Below, piece after piece: positions 52,176 through 63,577 of a stretch of 64,000 nucleotides of DNA. A model generated the notes under the pieces. That model was not told the origin of the DNA. It searched no databases and saw only the letters and a list, made by a program, of their open reading frames with translations. How positions within the stretch are numbered: the first letter of the stretch is position 1; each line of letters starts with the position of its first letter. This stretch comes from Geomonas oryzae (lineage in GTDB: Bacteria > Desulfobacterota > Desulfuromonadia > Geobacterales > Geobacteraceae). Location of the stretch: positions 744,001 through 808,000 of the forward strand of contig NZ_RAHW01000002.1 of the NCBI RefSeq assembly GCF_004117875.1, given 5' to 3'. The position numbers and the translations under genes are program-made.

Positions 52176-52550
52176 GGAGTCCTCCTTGGAGCGGTGGGAT
52201 GTTTGCGTCGCTCGTCTAATAAACCAAGAATTAATCCGTACACATTAGCAGTACCCAATACTATCAGTGACGGATTTTCTGTCAAACGATTTGCGAAAAA
52301 AAGCGCTGTTTCTCCCAATAAGATGGAGGAGATGGGAAGGTCACTCCCCTCGAGCGGTGTAGCAGTTGCGTCACTTTCGCCGCCGCCCTCATCCCCTCCG
52401 CCGCCAAATGAAAACCGCCCCGCCCCGATTCGGTTTTAAAATTTGGGTTATGTGTTATTTTTAGAGCCTGTTAATTTCAGGACTGCGTCACCTGCTGCAC
52501 CTATTCTTTTTCCCGATTAGTGATGATCTTCCGCTGAGCAACGTCCACCT
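52176..52550. other. Long non-coding divergent region
   Basis: About 375 bases between the epimerase and treZ, followed by the palindromic repeat. It is AT-rich near 52210-52310, where the cluster promoter should lie. It contains an inverted repeat AAAACCG (52411-52417) / CGGTTTT (52431-52437). No convincing gene or known riboswitch was seen. Confidence 0.5.
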
Positions 52551-52663
52551 CCCCTCTCCCTCCGGGAGAGGGCCAGGGTGAGGGCGTCGGCAGTTGCAAC
52601 TACTCACTTCGCGGCAACGCCCTCACCCGCCCTACGGGCACCCTCTCCCGGAGGGAGAGGGGG
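52551..52663. repeat. Palindromic interspersed repeat, family 2 copy 2
   Basis: Starts CCCCTCTCCCTCCGGGAGAG and ends CTCTCCCGGAGGGAGAGGGG, with AGGGTGAGGGCGTCGGCAG inside. It is the reverse complement match of 12216-12326. It lies 54 bases before the treZ start and so would be part of its 5' leader if transcription begins upstream. Confidence 0.85.
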
Positions 52664-52716
52664 ACTAGCGGAGGAAAATCCCTGATCACGTTCTTTTTTG
52701 AGAAGCGGAGGTTATC

Positions 52717-54587
52717 GTGACAGCAGTACAGCGAAGGATGCCGGTAGGCGCCGAGTTGGTGCCGGGCGGCGTGAATTTCAGGGTGTGGGCGCCTCGGTGC
52801 AAAAAGGTCTCGATACACCTCGAAGGCGCGCCGCAGCCCCAGGGGATCACCCTGGAACGGGAGGAGAACGGTTACCATTCCGGCACCTGCCCGGTGACGC
52901 GCGCGGGAACCCGCTACCGCTTCCATCTGGACGACAAGGATAGCTACCCCGATCCCGCCTCTCGCTTCCAGCCCGAGGGGCCGCACGGTCCCTCCCAGGT
53001 GGTCGCCCCGGACAGCTTCCCATGGAGCGATGCCGGCTGGCAGGGCATCGAGCCGGAAGGGCACGTCATCTACGAGATCCATGTCGGAACCTTCACCATG
53101 GAAGGGACCTGGAAGGCCGCGGAAGATCAGCTCCCTGCTCTGCGGGACCTCGGCATTACCCTGGTCGAGGTGATGCCGGTGGCCGATTTCCCGGGGCGGT
53201 TCGGCTGGGGGTACGACGGGGTGAATCACTTCGCACCGACGAGGCTCTACGGCAAACCGGACGACATGCGCCGCTTCGTGGACCGCGCCCACTCTCTCGG
53301 GATCGGCGTCCTTCTGGACGTGGTCTACAACCACTTCGGGCCGGAGGGAAACTACCTGGCGCAGTTCTCCGATCACTACTACGGCGAACAGGAGAGCGAC
53401 TGGGGTAAGATGATCAACTTCGACGGGAAGCACTGCGAACCGGTGCGGGAGTTCTTCATCGCCAACGCGTGTTACTGGATCGACGAGTTCCACATGGACG
53501 GGCTGCGCTTCGACGCCACCCACGCCATCGTCGACCGTTCGCAGATCAACATTCTGGGGGACATCACCACCCGTGCCAGGATTGCGGCGAAGGGGCGCAA
53601 GGTGCTCCTCATCGCCGAAAACGAAAGCCAGGACATCCGTTGCATGCTCCCGAGGGACGAAGGGGGATTCGGCATGGACGGCGTGTGGAACGACGACTTC
53701 CACCACAGCGCCCACGTGGCCCTGACCGGATACCACGACGCCTACTACTCGGAGTACTTCGGCTCACCCCAGGAGATGATCTCCTGCGCCAAGTGGAGCT
53801 ACCTCTACCAGGGGCAATTCTACTTCTGGCAGGGAAAGCGGCGCGGCTCCCCCACCCTCGGGCACAGCCCGAACCGCTACATCAACTACCTCCAAAACCA
53901 CGACCAGATCGGCAACTCCGCCTGGGGTATCCGCATCGACAAGCTCACCAACCCCGCAGCCCTGCGGGCGATGACCGCCCTTTATCTCCTGCTCCCGCAG
54001 ACCCCTATGATCTTCCAGGGACAGGAATTCTCGGCGAGTTCCCCGTTTCTCTACTTCGCGGACCTGAGCCCGGAAATCTCGCACCAGGTGCACGCAGGCC
54101 GCATCGAGTTTCTAAAGCAGTTCACCAACATCGACTCCCCCGAGGTGATCGATACCATCGACAAGCCGTACGAGCTGGAGACCTTCCAGCAGTCGCGCCT
54201 CGATCTGAAGGAGCGCGAACGCCACGGCAAGGTCTACACGCTCTACTGCGACCTGATCAGGCTGCGGCGCGAGGACCCGGTCTTCAGCCGCGGCTATGCC
54301 TGCCACATCGAGGGGGCGGTGCTCGGGCAGGCGGGCTTTCTGCTGCGCTATTTCATCGACGATGAGCAGCGCCTTCTGCTCGTGAACCTCGGACGCGAGT
54401 TGCACCTGATCCCCATCCCCGAGCCGATGCTGGCCCCTCCCACCTGCTGCCGTTGGGAGATCCTCTGGAGCAGCGAGAAGATGGAGTTCGGCGGTTCGGG
54501 GACGCCTAAGCTCGACACGGAGAAGTTCTGGCGCCTGCAGGGTTACGCGGCGGTGGTGCTGGTACCCGTCCCGGAAGGAGAGACCCC

Positions 54588-54591
<4 letters not shown>
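52717..54591 (+). CDS. treZ: Malto-oligosyltrehalose trehalohydrolase (TreZ)
   Basis: A 624-residue GH13 enzyme that releases trehalose from maltooligosyl-trehalose. An N-terminal CBM48-like domain (about 8-95) precedes the barrel. Active-site residues are D266 in GLRFDATHAI, E301 in LIAENE and D396 in NHDQIGN; DVVYNHFGPEGNYL is also typical. The GTG start has GGAGG 5 bases upstream. The next gene overlaps by ATGA. TreY, its usual partner, is not in the window. Confidence 0.95.
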
Positions 54592-56627
<2,036 letters not shown>

Positions 56628-56630
56628 TCG

Positions 56631-57890
56631 ATGCGAGGCTTTCAGATCACGGCGCTTTTGACGACGCTTACGGCAACCTTCGCCTACCTGAACCACCGTT
56701 TTCTCAAGCTGCCGCCGACCGTGGGGCTCATGTTGCTGAGCCTCCTCTTCTCCCTGCTCTTGTGGAGTTCCATAGCGGTGGGCGTCGACGTGGTTACCCC
56801 GGCGCGGCAGTTGATGGATCGCATCGACTTCGACGTCCTTTTCCTGCAGGGGATCCTGAGCCTTCTGCTCTTCGCCGGGGCGCTCTTCGTGAAAGTCGAG
56901 GAACTCCTCAACGTGAAGCTCAGCATCGCGCTCTTCTCCGTCGCCGGCGTCCTGGTCTCGGCAGGGGTGATCGGCGGAGGCTTCTACCTCCTCGCGCTCC
57001 TTTTGGGGCTGCCGGTCCGACTGGAGTACGCCCTGCTCTTCGGCGCCATCATGTCCCCCACCGACCCGGTGGCGGTGCTCCCAACCCTGCGCCGGCTCGG
57101 CATCCCGGACCGGCTGAACGCCTGGATCGCGGGAGAAGCGCTCTTCAACGACGGCATCGGCATCGTCTTATTCCTGGCCCTTCATGCCGCGGCGGTGAAC
57201 GCCTCCGCGCCGGGCGTCATGTCCGTTTTAAGAACCTTCGTCATCCAGACCGCCGGTGGGCTCGCCTTCGGGTCGCTACTCGGGTGGCTCGGCTTTCTGC
57301 TCATAAAAAGCATCGACAACTACCGTCTCGAGATCCTGATCACCCTGGCCCTCGTTCTAGGCGGCTACTCCCTCGCGCTCCTCATAGGAGTATCCGGCCC
57401 GCTTTCCATGGTGGTCGCCGGCCTTTTCATAGGCGGGCGCGGCCGCAAGCTCGCCATGTCGGAGCACACCCGCATGCACCTGGACCAGTTCTGGGACCTG
57501 GTGGAGAAATACCTGAACGCCATCCTTTTTACCCTGATCGGGCTGGAACTCCTGGTGCTAAGCGACCGGCTGAGCCTGATCCACCTCGGCACCGGTCTCC
57601 TCGTCATCCCGGTGGTGCTGCTCGGAAGGTTCCTGTCGGTGCTGGCGGTTGGGGGACTGGTGCGGATGCGTGAGCCTTTCTCCCTTAAGGACGCCTCCAT
57701 CATGACCTGGAGCGGACTGCGCGGGGCGATCGCCATAGCGCTCGCCATGTCGCTTCCCCAAAGCGAGGGACTGCACATCCTGCTCGTTACGACCTACATC
57801 GTGGTGCTCTTCTCGATCCTGGTGCAGGGACCCACCCTAGGACTTCTGCTGGCGCAGACCTCGAGCGAGGGGGGAGGCTCCCATGAATAG
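56631..57890 (+). CDS. CPA1-family Na+(K+)/H+ antiporter
   Basis: A 419-residue membrane protein with about twelve spans. The ion-site motifs SPTDPVAVLPTLRRLG and GEALFNDGIGIVLFL are those of NhaP/CPA1 antiporters, and SGLRGAIAIALAMSLP lies near the C-terminus. It is three bases after the debranching gene, so it is probably co-transcribed; ion homeostasis and trehalose production both fit an osmotic stress unit. Ion specificity is not determined. Confidence 0.93.
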   Translation: MRGFQITALLTTLTATFAYLNHRFLKLPPTVGLMLLSLLFSLLLWSSIAVGVDVVTPARQLMDRIDFDVLFLQGILSLLLFAGALFVKVEELLNVKLSIALFSVAGVLVSAGVIGGGFYLLALLLGLPVRLEYALLFGAIMSPTDPVAVLPTLRRLGIPDRLNAWIAGEALFNDGIGIVLFLALHAAAVNASAPGVMSVLRTFVIQTAGGLAFGSLLGWLGFLLIKSIDNYRLEILITLALVLGGYSLALLIGVSGPLSMVVAGLFIGGRGRKLAMSEHTRMHLDQFWDLVEKYLNAILFTLIGLELLVLSDRLSLIHLGTGLLVIPVVLLGRFLSVLAVGGLVRMREPFSLKDASIMTWSGLRGAIAIALAMSLPQSEGLHILLVTTYIVVLFSILVQGPTLGLLLAQTSSEGGGSHE

Positions 57891-57942
57891 AAGCAGCGTC
57901 GGCACCGCTGTCGTGATGTGGCTTTGAGGGGGTTTTTTATTC

Positions 57943-58257
57943 CTACTTCGTAATGAGGTCGTTCTTCACTTCCTCGACACCCTTCACGCGACGGGCGATC
58001 TCGCCCGCTTTCCTCGCGTTCTCCGCCGAATCAACGAAACCGCTCAACTGCACCACGCCGCGGTAGGTGGTTACGTTGATCTGGAACGTCTTCAGGGCCA
58101 GTTCGTCGAAGAGGGCCGCCTTGACCCTGGTGGTGATCACCGAGTCATCCACGTACTCTCCTGTCGACTCGTGCCTTGACGTGGCAGTGCAGCCTGTGAA
58201 CGAGGCGAGCATGCAGGCACAGAGCAGGACGGTAACGATGCGTCTAATCTTAGCCAT
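57943..58257 (-). CDS. BON-domain lipoprotein
   Basis: A 104-residue lipoprotein. Signal peptide MAKIRRIVTVLLCACMLASF with a lipobox-like SFTGC, so C23 is the probable lipid attachment site. One BON domain (about 40-104: DDSVITTRVKAALFDE, YRGVVQLSGFVDSAENARKAGEIAR) of the OsmY/YraP kind, which associates with the envelope. It is convergent with the antiporter gene. Osmotic or envelope stress role inferred. Confidence 0.92.
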   Translation of the reverse strand: MAKIRRIVTVLLCACMLASFTGCTATSRHESTGEYVDDSVITTRVKAALFDELALKTFQINVTTYRGVVQLSGFVDSAENARKAGEIARRVKGVEEVKNDLITK

Positions 58258-58340
58258 AATGATCTCCTTTGTGCTGGATTGGGTTCGGCCGAAGCCGGTT
58301 AAACATATCTAACCGACAGGTGCACTGCAAGAAGATAAAT

Positions 58341-58368
58341 TTGAATTTGTTAATCGCACCACTATACT
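58341..58368 (+). promoter_or_regulatory. Candidate promoter of the secreted repeat protein
   Basis: TTGAAT (58341-58346), 16-base spacer, TATACT (58363-58368), 41 bases before the ATG at 58410, in an AT-rich stretch. Confidence 0.6.
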
Positions 58369-58409
58369 TGGCGATGGCTTTAAGGAAACCGCTGCACAGG
58401 AGGTCAATC

Positions 58410-58823
58410 ATGAAGCGCGCTCTGTTACTACTTGCTCTGCTGGCGTCCGGTGTGAGCGACGCCCTCGCCGTTGACGCGTCCATCTGCAATCCGGGATCGA
58501 CCGCAATCTACTACCCTAACGGCGACCTGAAGTCGTGCAATCTGAAGGACATCACCGTGCTGAGCGGGGTCAGGTGCAACCTGTTGTCCGAAGCGGAGTT
58601 CTACGAGTTGGGGATGTTGAAGAGTTGTGTCACCAAGGACTTCTTCTACTACGAGGGGTTGGTCTGCAATGAGTACGGGGCGATCAGCTTCTACCAGTCC
58701 GGCAAGCTTGAGGGGTGCGTCCTTGCCACGCGGGTGCAGGTGGACGACAAGATATGCGTGGAGCAGCAGCCGATCTCGCTATTCGAAAACGGCCGTTTGA
58801 AGTCATGCAGTTCGCCGCGCTAG
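58410..58823 (+). CDS. Secreted protein with four short G-x-L-x-x-C repeats
   Basis: A 137-residue exported protein. Signal peptide MKRALLLLALLASGVSDALA. The mature part has four copies of an aromatic-x3-G-x-L-(K/E)-x-C unit: YYPNGDLKSC, FYELGMLKSC, FYQSGKLEGC and LFENGRLKSC, each after a CN/C-containing spacer. The units resemble MORN/YwqK-like hairpins, and the eight or so cysteines could pair. GGAGG lies 6 bases before ATG 58410. Function unknown; it is convergent with the UDG-like gene. Confidence 0.8.
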   Translation: MKRALLLLALLASGVSDALAVDASICNPGSTAIYYPNGDLKSCNLKDITVLSGVRCNLLSEAEFYELGMLKSCVTKDFFYYEGLVCNEYGAISFYQSGKLEGCVLATRVQVDDKICVEQQPISLFENGRLKSCSSPR

Positions 58824-59500
58824 CCTCTCCCCAGGCGGCGCATTACGAGTTTCATGTCTTCCCAGACGTGGCGTTTTAGTCCCTCGTCCGAAAGGAGCGC
58901 CTCCGGGTGCAGAGTCGGCATGACCGCCATCCCCTTAAGCTCGTGAAAACGACCACGCAACCGAGCCAGGGGGGTCCGGTCGTTCAGAAGCAGCGAGGTT
59001 GCTTCCTCTCCGAGGGACACGACCACCTGAGGAGCAAGCCCGGCCACTTTAGCCGCCAGCGCCCGTGCCATCGCCTCCTGATCCTGTCCCGCTTCAAAGC
59101 TCACCAGGCAGACTTCATCCCGCTTGAACTTCATCCCGGCGATGATCTTGGCGAGGAGTCCTCCCGGCGCTCCGGCAAAACCTTCCCCGGACATCAGGAA
59201 AAGAAGACCGGAGCCGGGCTCCCCCTCCTGGCGTAGGGAGGGCTCTGCGGCAGCGGCCACAGGGGCAGACGGGGAAGGTTCCGAGGTTGCCGCGACCGCA
59301 CCTGCGCCGTCGTCCGTTGCCGGCGGCATGTCGCCAACCGTAACAGCAGCCGCAGCCGGAGTTGTACCGGCAGAAGCCGCAGGGAGCTCCTCACGCGGAG
59401 CGGCCTCGAAGAGAAGCTCGTCGACGCCGCTCTCGGCCAGACCGGTCAGATACCCCTTGAGCGAGCGTAAAAGCAGTTCCCGCTCCTCCATCTCCGCCAT
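58820..59500 (-). CDS. Degenerate uracil-DNA-glycosylase-like protein
   Basis: A 226-residue protein. Residues about 1-40 (ERELLLRSLKGYLTGLAESG) resemble the start of family 4 uracil-DNA glycosylases. A long Ala/Pro/Ser/Thr-rich linker follows (about 41-95). The C-terminal domain (about 96-226) keeps the fold marks GLLAKIIAGMKFKRDEVCLVSF, PQVVVSLGEEATSLLL and LHPEALL. Motif A (GExPG) and the four Fe-S cysteines of family 4 are absent, so enzymatic activity is doubtful. AAGGGG lies about 7 bases before ATG 59500. Confidence 0.75.
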   Translation of the reverse strand: MAEMEERELLLRSLKGYLTGLAESGVDELLFEAAPREELPAASAGTTPAAAAVTVGDMPPATDDGAGAVAATSEPSPSAPVAAAAEPSLRQEGEPGSGLLFLMSGEGFAGAPGGLLAKIIAGMKFKRDEVCLVSFEAGQDQEAMARALAAKVAGLAPQVVVSLGEEATSLLLNDRTPLARLRGRFHELKGMAVMPTLHPEALLSDEGLKRHVWEDMKLVMRRLGRG

Positions 59501-59534
59501 GGCAAACCCCTTTACATTTCCCGTTTCATTAACT

Positions 59535-60455
59535 ATGCTCGAAAGCATGCCGCTACTGATTCTCGCCACATCCCTGCTGGTTCTGGCGCTCCCCGAGCAG
59601 GCACTCGCCTGGGGGGCCGGGGTGCATCTTCAACTCGGCATGAACGTTCTGAATAACCTCGACGTCCTCAAACCCGCAGTAGCCGCCGTTATAGCAGCAC
59701 ACCCGTACGATTTTCTCTACGGCACCATCGCGGCCGACATCACCCTGGGGAAGAAGTTCACCCACTACCTGCAGCACTGCCACCGCTGGCGCATCGGGCA
59801 CCGGGTCCTCGACAAGGCCGGCGACCCCGCACAGCAGGCATGCGCCTACGGCTACCTTAGCCACCTGGCCGCCGACTGCATCGCGCACAACTACTACGTC
59901 CCCTTCAAGGTGATGCGGAGCTTCTCATCGCTCACCCTGAAGCACGCTTACTGGGAGATGCGCTTCGAGAACTACGTGGAGAAGGAGATCTGGGACACCG
60001 CGAAGAAGGTGGCGCAGGAGCATTTCAGCAGCAACGACGAACTGCTGCGCAAGGTGCTTTCGGATACCATCTTCTCCTTCGGCACCAACAAGCGGATCTT
60101 CAATTCCATCCTGCTGGTGAGCCGCCTCGAGAAGTGGCAGAGCCTTCTGTCGACCCTGTCCGATACCTCGCGCTATCAACTCGAAGAGGACGACCGGGAG
60201 GAGTACATGCGCCTCGCCCAGGAAGCGGTCTTTGACTTCCTCAACAACGACGACTCCTCACCCTTCTTCCACGCCGACCCGACCGGCGAGCGGGCGCTCG
60301 CCGCCGCCGAAGCGGTGCGCAAGAACCTGCGCCTTCTCTACCGCACCGGGAAGATCACCAAGGACCAGGCGTACGCCGAGCTCGACGAGATCAAGCTGAA
60401 GCTGAAAGAGGCGATCTGCGAGCCGGAACTGCTGCTGCAGATCCTCTCGAAATAA
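59535..60455 (+). CDS. Zinc-dependent phospholipase C-like exported protein
   Basis: A 306-residue protein. A hydrophobic leader ends ALPEQALA, leaving a mature N-terminus WGAGVHLQLG; an N-terminal tryptophan is a zinc ligand in bacterial phospholipase C and S1/P1 nucleases. Histidine/aspartate ligands appear in IAADITLGKKFTHYLQHCHRW and YGYLSHLAADCIAHN. The helical rest (to 306) has no other known domain. ATG 59535 has a weak ribosome site; ATG 59547 is an alternative. It is divergent from the UDG-like gene and only 6 bases from coaBC on the opposite strand. Confidence 0.85.
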   Translation: MLESMPLLILATSLLVLALPEQALAWGAGVHLQLGMNVLNNLDVLKPAVAAVIAAHPYDFLYGTIAADITLGKKFTHYLQHCHRWRIGHRVLDKAGDPAQQACAYGYLSHLAADCIAHNYYVPFKVMRSFSSLTLKHAYWEMRFENYVEKEIWDTAKKVAQEHFSSNDELLRKVLSDTIFSFGTNKRIFNSILLVSRLEKWQSLLSTLSDTSRYQLEEDDREEYMRLAQEAVFDFLNNDDSSPFFHADPTGERALAAAEAVRKNLRLLYRTGKITKDQAYAELDEIKLKLKEAICEPELLLQILSK

Positions 60456-60461
60456 CTCGCC

Positions 60462-61664
60462 CTATCCGCGCTCCCCGCCGCGCAGATGTTCCACGTGCTC
60501 CAGGATCACCCCGGCGAGTTCCTCTTTCTCCATGATGGGGAGTTCCTCCACCCGGCCGTCGCGGAAGAGAAGCTTCGCGATGTTGGTGTCCACGTTGAAC
60601 CCCGCCCCTTCCTGCGAGACGTCGTTCGCCACCACCATGTCCAGGTTCTTCTTCTCCAGCTTCACCCCCGCGTTGCGCACGAGGTCCTGCGTCTCGGCGG
60701 CGAAACCGACCAGGATGCGTTTCCCCTTGCACGCCCCGAGTTCCGCCAGGATGTCCGGGTTCTTCTCGAGCTCTATGGAGAGGCTCTCCGTCTCCTTCTT
60801 CACCTTGTTCCCGGCACGCAGCTTCGGGCGGTAATCCGCGACCGCTGCCGCCTTGATGACGACGTCGGTTTTCTCGAGGCGCTCCTGAACCGCGTCCCGC
60901 ATCTGCTCGGCACTCTGCACGCGGACCACGTCAACACCTAGCGGCGGCGCGATACAGGTCGGCCCGGTCACCAGGGTCACCTCGGCGCCGCGCAGGCGCG
61001 CCTGCCGGGCGATGGCGTACCCCATCTTCCCGGAGGAGTGGTTGCTGATGAAGCGCACCGGGTCGATCTCCTCGAGCGTCGGCCCGGCCGTCACCAGGAT
61101 GCGCGTCCCCGCAAGCCGCTTCGGGGTCAGTGCCGCCACCGCCTCCTCGAGGATCACCTCGGGCGCCTGCAGTTTCCCTTCACCCTCGTAGCCGCATGCC
61201 AGCATGCCGCAGGCGGGGGCCACGAAGCGGTAGCCGTGCGCCTTCAGGCGCGCCTCATTCTCCTGGTAGATCGCGTTGCGGTACATGTTCACGTTCATCG
61301 CGGGCGCGATCAAAACCGGCGCCCTCGTCGCCATCACCGTGGTGGTGAGGAGATCGTCCGCGATGCCGTGGGCGATCTTCCCGATGCAGTTGGCCGTGGC
61401 CGGAGCGATGATGAAGAGGTCGGCGCGATCGGCGAGCGAAATGTGACCGATTTTCTCCTCGGAGATCAGGTTGAAGAGCTCCAGATGCACCGGGTTCCCG
61501 GAGAGGGTCTGGAAGGTTAGCGGCGTCACGAACTCGGTGGCCGCTTTGGTCATCACCACCTGGACATGGGCTCCCGCCTTTACCAAAAGACGCAGCAGCT
61601 CCACAGCCTTGTAGACGGCGATGCCGCCGGTCACTCCGAGAACGATCTCCTTCCCCTTGAGCAT
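60462..61664 (-). CDS. coaBC: Bifunctional coenzyme A biosynthesis protein CoaBC
   Basis: A 400-residue two-domain enzyme. CoaC (phosphopantothenoylcysteine decarboxylase, FMN-binding, about 1-185) has the PAMNVNMY motif and the cysteine loop ACGMLACGYEGEGK. CoaB (phosphopantothenate-cysteine ligase, about 187-395) has VTAGPTLEEIDPVRFISNHSSGKMGYAIA and the KxKK-like KVKKETESLSIELEKNPDIL segment. It makes 4'-phosphopantetheine. Last gene of the minus-strand block that starts with the YhaM-like gene; spacing is 9 bases. Confidence 0.97.
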   Translation of the reverse strand: MLKGKEIVLGVTGGIAVYKAVELLRLLVKAGAHVQVVMTKAATEFVTPLTFQTLSGNPVHLELFNLISEEKIGHISLADRADLFIIAPATANCIGKIAHGIADDLLTTTVMATRAPVLIAPAMNVNMYRNAIYQENEARLKAHGYRFVAPACGMLACGYEGEGKLQAPEVILEEAVAALTPKRLAGTRILVTAGPTLEEIDPVRFISNHSSGKMGYAIARQARLRGAEVTLVTGPTCIAPPLGVDVVRVQSAEQMRDAVQERLEKTDVVIKAAAVADYRPKLRAGNKVKKETESLSIELEKNPDILAELGACKGKRILVGFAAETQDLVRNAGVKLEKKNLDMVVANDVSQEGAGFNVDTNIAKLLFRDGRVEELPIMEKEELAGVILEHVEHLRGGERG

Positions 61665-61673
61665 GGCGTCCCC

Positions 61674-62303
61674 CTAATCGTTGAGGTACGGGTTGAAGCG
61701 CCGCTCCTGCCCGATGGTGCTGGAGGGGCCGTGTCCGGGCCAGACGATGGTATCGTCCGGTAGCGGCATCAGCTTCACGCGGATCGAGTTGATGAGCTGA
61801 TCGTGGTTACCTCCCGGCAGGTCGGTACGCCCGACCGAATCGGCGAAGAGGGTGTCCCCGGTGATCACCAGCTTTTCGTTGGCGAGATAGAGGCAGCAGC
61901 CGCCCTGGGTGTGCCCCGGGGTGTGCAGCACCTCGATGACGCGAGAACCCAGCTGAAGTTGCATCCCGTCGGTGAGAAAGAGATCCGGCTCCGGCGAGTC
62001 CTCAACGGTGAGCCCGTATTTCGCGGCGGAGCGTGAGGCGTGCACCAGGAAGTTGAGGTCCTCCTTGTGCGCGAGAAGCGGCGCCCCGGTCTTCTCCTTG
62101 AGCTTTTTGTTGCACCCCATGTGGTCGAAGTGGCCGTGGGTGTTGACGATGTACTTCACGTTGATGCCGAACTGGGCGACCGTGGCGAGGATGATGTCGC
62201 AGTCCGCGCCCGGATCGACCACCATCCCTTCCTTGCTCTGCTTGTCCCCGAGGATGAAGCAGTTCACCCCGAGGGGGCCTACGACTATGGTTTCAAATAG
62301 CAT
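61674..62303 (-). CDS. Metallo-beta-lactamase-fold hydrolase (GloB-like)
   Basis: A 209-residue soluble hydrolase. Metal ligands: THGHFDHMG, HTPGHTQGG, GDTLF and WPGHGPSS. The compact length fits the type II glyoxalase-related family that hydrolyses thioesters, often named hydroxyacylglutathione hydrolase-like, but the recognition domain of true GloB is missing, so the substrate is open. It lies between the YhaM-like gene (14 bases) and coaBC (9 bases). Confidence 0.93.
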   Translation of the reverse strand: MLFETIVVGPLGVNCFILGDKQSKEGMVVDPGADCDIILATVAQFGINVKYIVNTHGHFDHMGCNKKLKEKTGAPLLAHKEDLNFLVHASRSAAKYGLTVEDSPEPDLFLTDGMQLQLGSRVIEVLHTPGHTQGGCCLYLANEKLVITGDTLFADSVGRTDLPGGNHDQLINSIRVKLMPLPDDTIVWPGHGPSSTIGQERRFNPYLND

Positions 62304-62317
62304 GGCTATTCCTCCCG

Positions 62318-63466
62318 TTACTTCTTCAGGATGGCGAACGGGTTGTTGCTGAAGCTCTTCCGCTCGCGCTGTTCTTGCCGTTGTTCCTGGCGCTGTTCCT
62401 GGCGCTGCTGCGGGGCCGTTTCGGGCTGGTGCGGCGGGCTCGGCGGCACCGGAGCGGTCACCGTCTCCGCGAGCAGCTCGGACGGCTCGAGATCCCCCAC
62501 CGCTTCCCCCTCGGCAACGGCCGGTTTCTCCTTGAAGAAATAGCGGTCGTAGAGGCGGTGGTAAGCGGTCCAGCGGGACGGGTTGTCCGGCTCCTTTTTA
62601 ATGTGGGTCCGGATACCGTTGATCTTCGAGTCGAGATCGTCCAGGTAGTTGAGGATGGTCGCCTCCAGGGTCTTCGGACGCTTGGGCGAGCCGTACTCGT
62701 ACTGACCGTGGTGCGACAGGATCATGTGTTTAAGGAGCATGGCGAGCTCGGCCGGGAAATCCGGGAGCGTGGCGATCCGCTCATGCAGCATCTCGACCCC
62801 GATGGAGATGTGACCGATCAGCTTCCCCTCGTCGGAGTAGTCGAAGCAGCGCAGATAGGTCATCTCGCGCACCTTGCCGATGTCGTGCAGGAGCGCACCG
62901 GCGACGAGAAGGTCGCGGTTCAACCCCTGGTAGAGCGGCACCATGGCGTCAACGAGCCGCGCCACGGCAAGCGAGTGCTCCAAAAGCCCCCCGAGGTAGA
63001 CGTGGTGCATCCCCTTGGCCGCCGGTGCCGTGCGGTACTGCGCCATGAGCTCCGGGTCCTCGAAAAAGGAGCGGAGCAGCCGGGCGAGGTCCTGGTCGGC
63101 CATGCTTGCGATGAGGGCGTGCAGTTCGGCCTCCATGGCCTTTATGTCGCTGTCCGTCTCGGGAAGAAAATCCGCGAGCAGCACGCTTTCCTCGGGAACC
63201 CGCTTGAGCTCGGAGATGATGAGCTGCATCTTGCCTAAGTAGACGCTCGCCTTCCCCTTCACGGCGAGGAAGTCGTTTCTGTCGAACAAAGAGCCGACCT
63301 GGTCCGCGTTGTCCCAGATCTTGGCATCCACCTCCCCCGTCTTGTCCATAAGCCTCAGGGTCAGGTACGGCTTGCCGTTCTTGGCCATGGCGATGATCTT
63401 TTCCTTGACCAGGAAGACCGCTTCTACGATGTCGCGGTCCTTTATTTCGGCAACGGTCTTTTTCAA
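62318..63466 (-). CDS. OB-fold/HD-domain exoribonuclease-like protein (YhaM type)
   Basis: A 382-residue protein. The N-terminal OB-fold nucleic-acid-binding domain (about 10-90: KPYLTLRLMDKTGEVDAKIWDN) precedes an HD domain (about 155-320) with ligands in GGLLEHSLAVARL, ALLHDIGKV and LKHMILSHHG. This order is that of YhaM 3'-5' exoribonucleases. The tail (about 330-382) is low complexity and contains RQEQ repeated four times, encoded by 12-base repeats. It is the first gene of the unit with the hydrolase and coaBC. Confidence 0.92.
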   Translation of the reverse strand: MKKTVAEIKDRDIVEAVFLVKEKIIAMAKNGKPYLTLRLMDKTGEVDAKIWDNADQVGSLFDRNDFLAVKGKASVYLGKMQLIISELKRVPEESVLLADFLPETDSDIKAMEAELHALIASMADQDLARLLRSFFEDPELMAQYRTAPAAKGMHHVYLGGLLEHSLAVARLVDAMVPLYQGLNRDLLVAGALLHDIGKVREMTYLRCFDYSDEGKLIGHISIGVEMLHERIATLPDFPAELAMLLKHMILSHHGQYEYGSPKRPKTLEATILNYLDDLDSKINGIRTHIKKEPDNPSRWTAYHRLYDRYFFKEKPAVAEGEAVGDLEPSELLAETVTAPVPPSPPHQPETAPQQRQEQRQEQRQEQRERKSFSNNPFAILKK

Positions 63467-63577
63467 ATAAGGCTCCTTGTAATTACTAGTACTGCCGCCA
63501 AGCGGCGTCCAGAGCGTGCCCCTCCCCCTCCGGGGGCGGGAGGCCGCGGGAAGCGGGTGTAAAGTTGCGCAGTAGCT

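Noticed and set aside
52125-52439. A 104-codon plus-strand frame in the region before treZ
   Set aside because: It starts antisense inside the epimerase gene, ends in a proline/serine run, has no ribosome site and no family likeness.
57883-57927. A 14-codon frame after the antiporter with an ATGA-like overlap
   Set aside because: It is too short to judge and shows no sign of conservation; the overlap can arise by chance.
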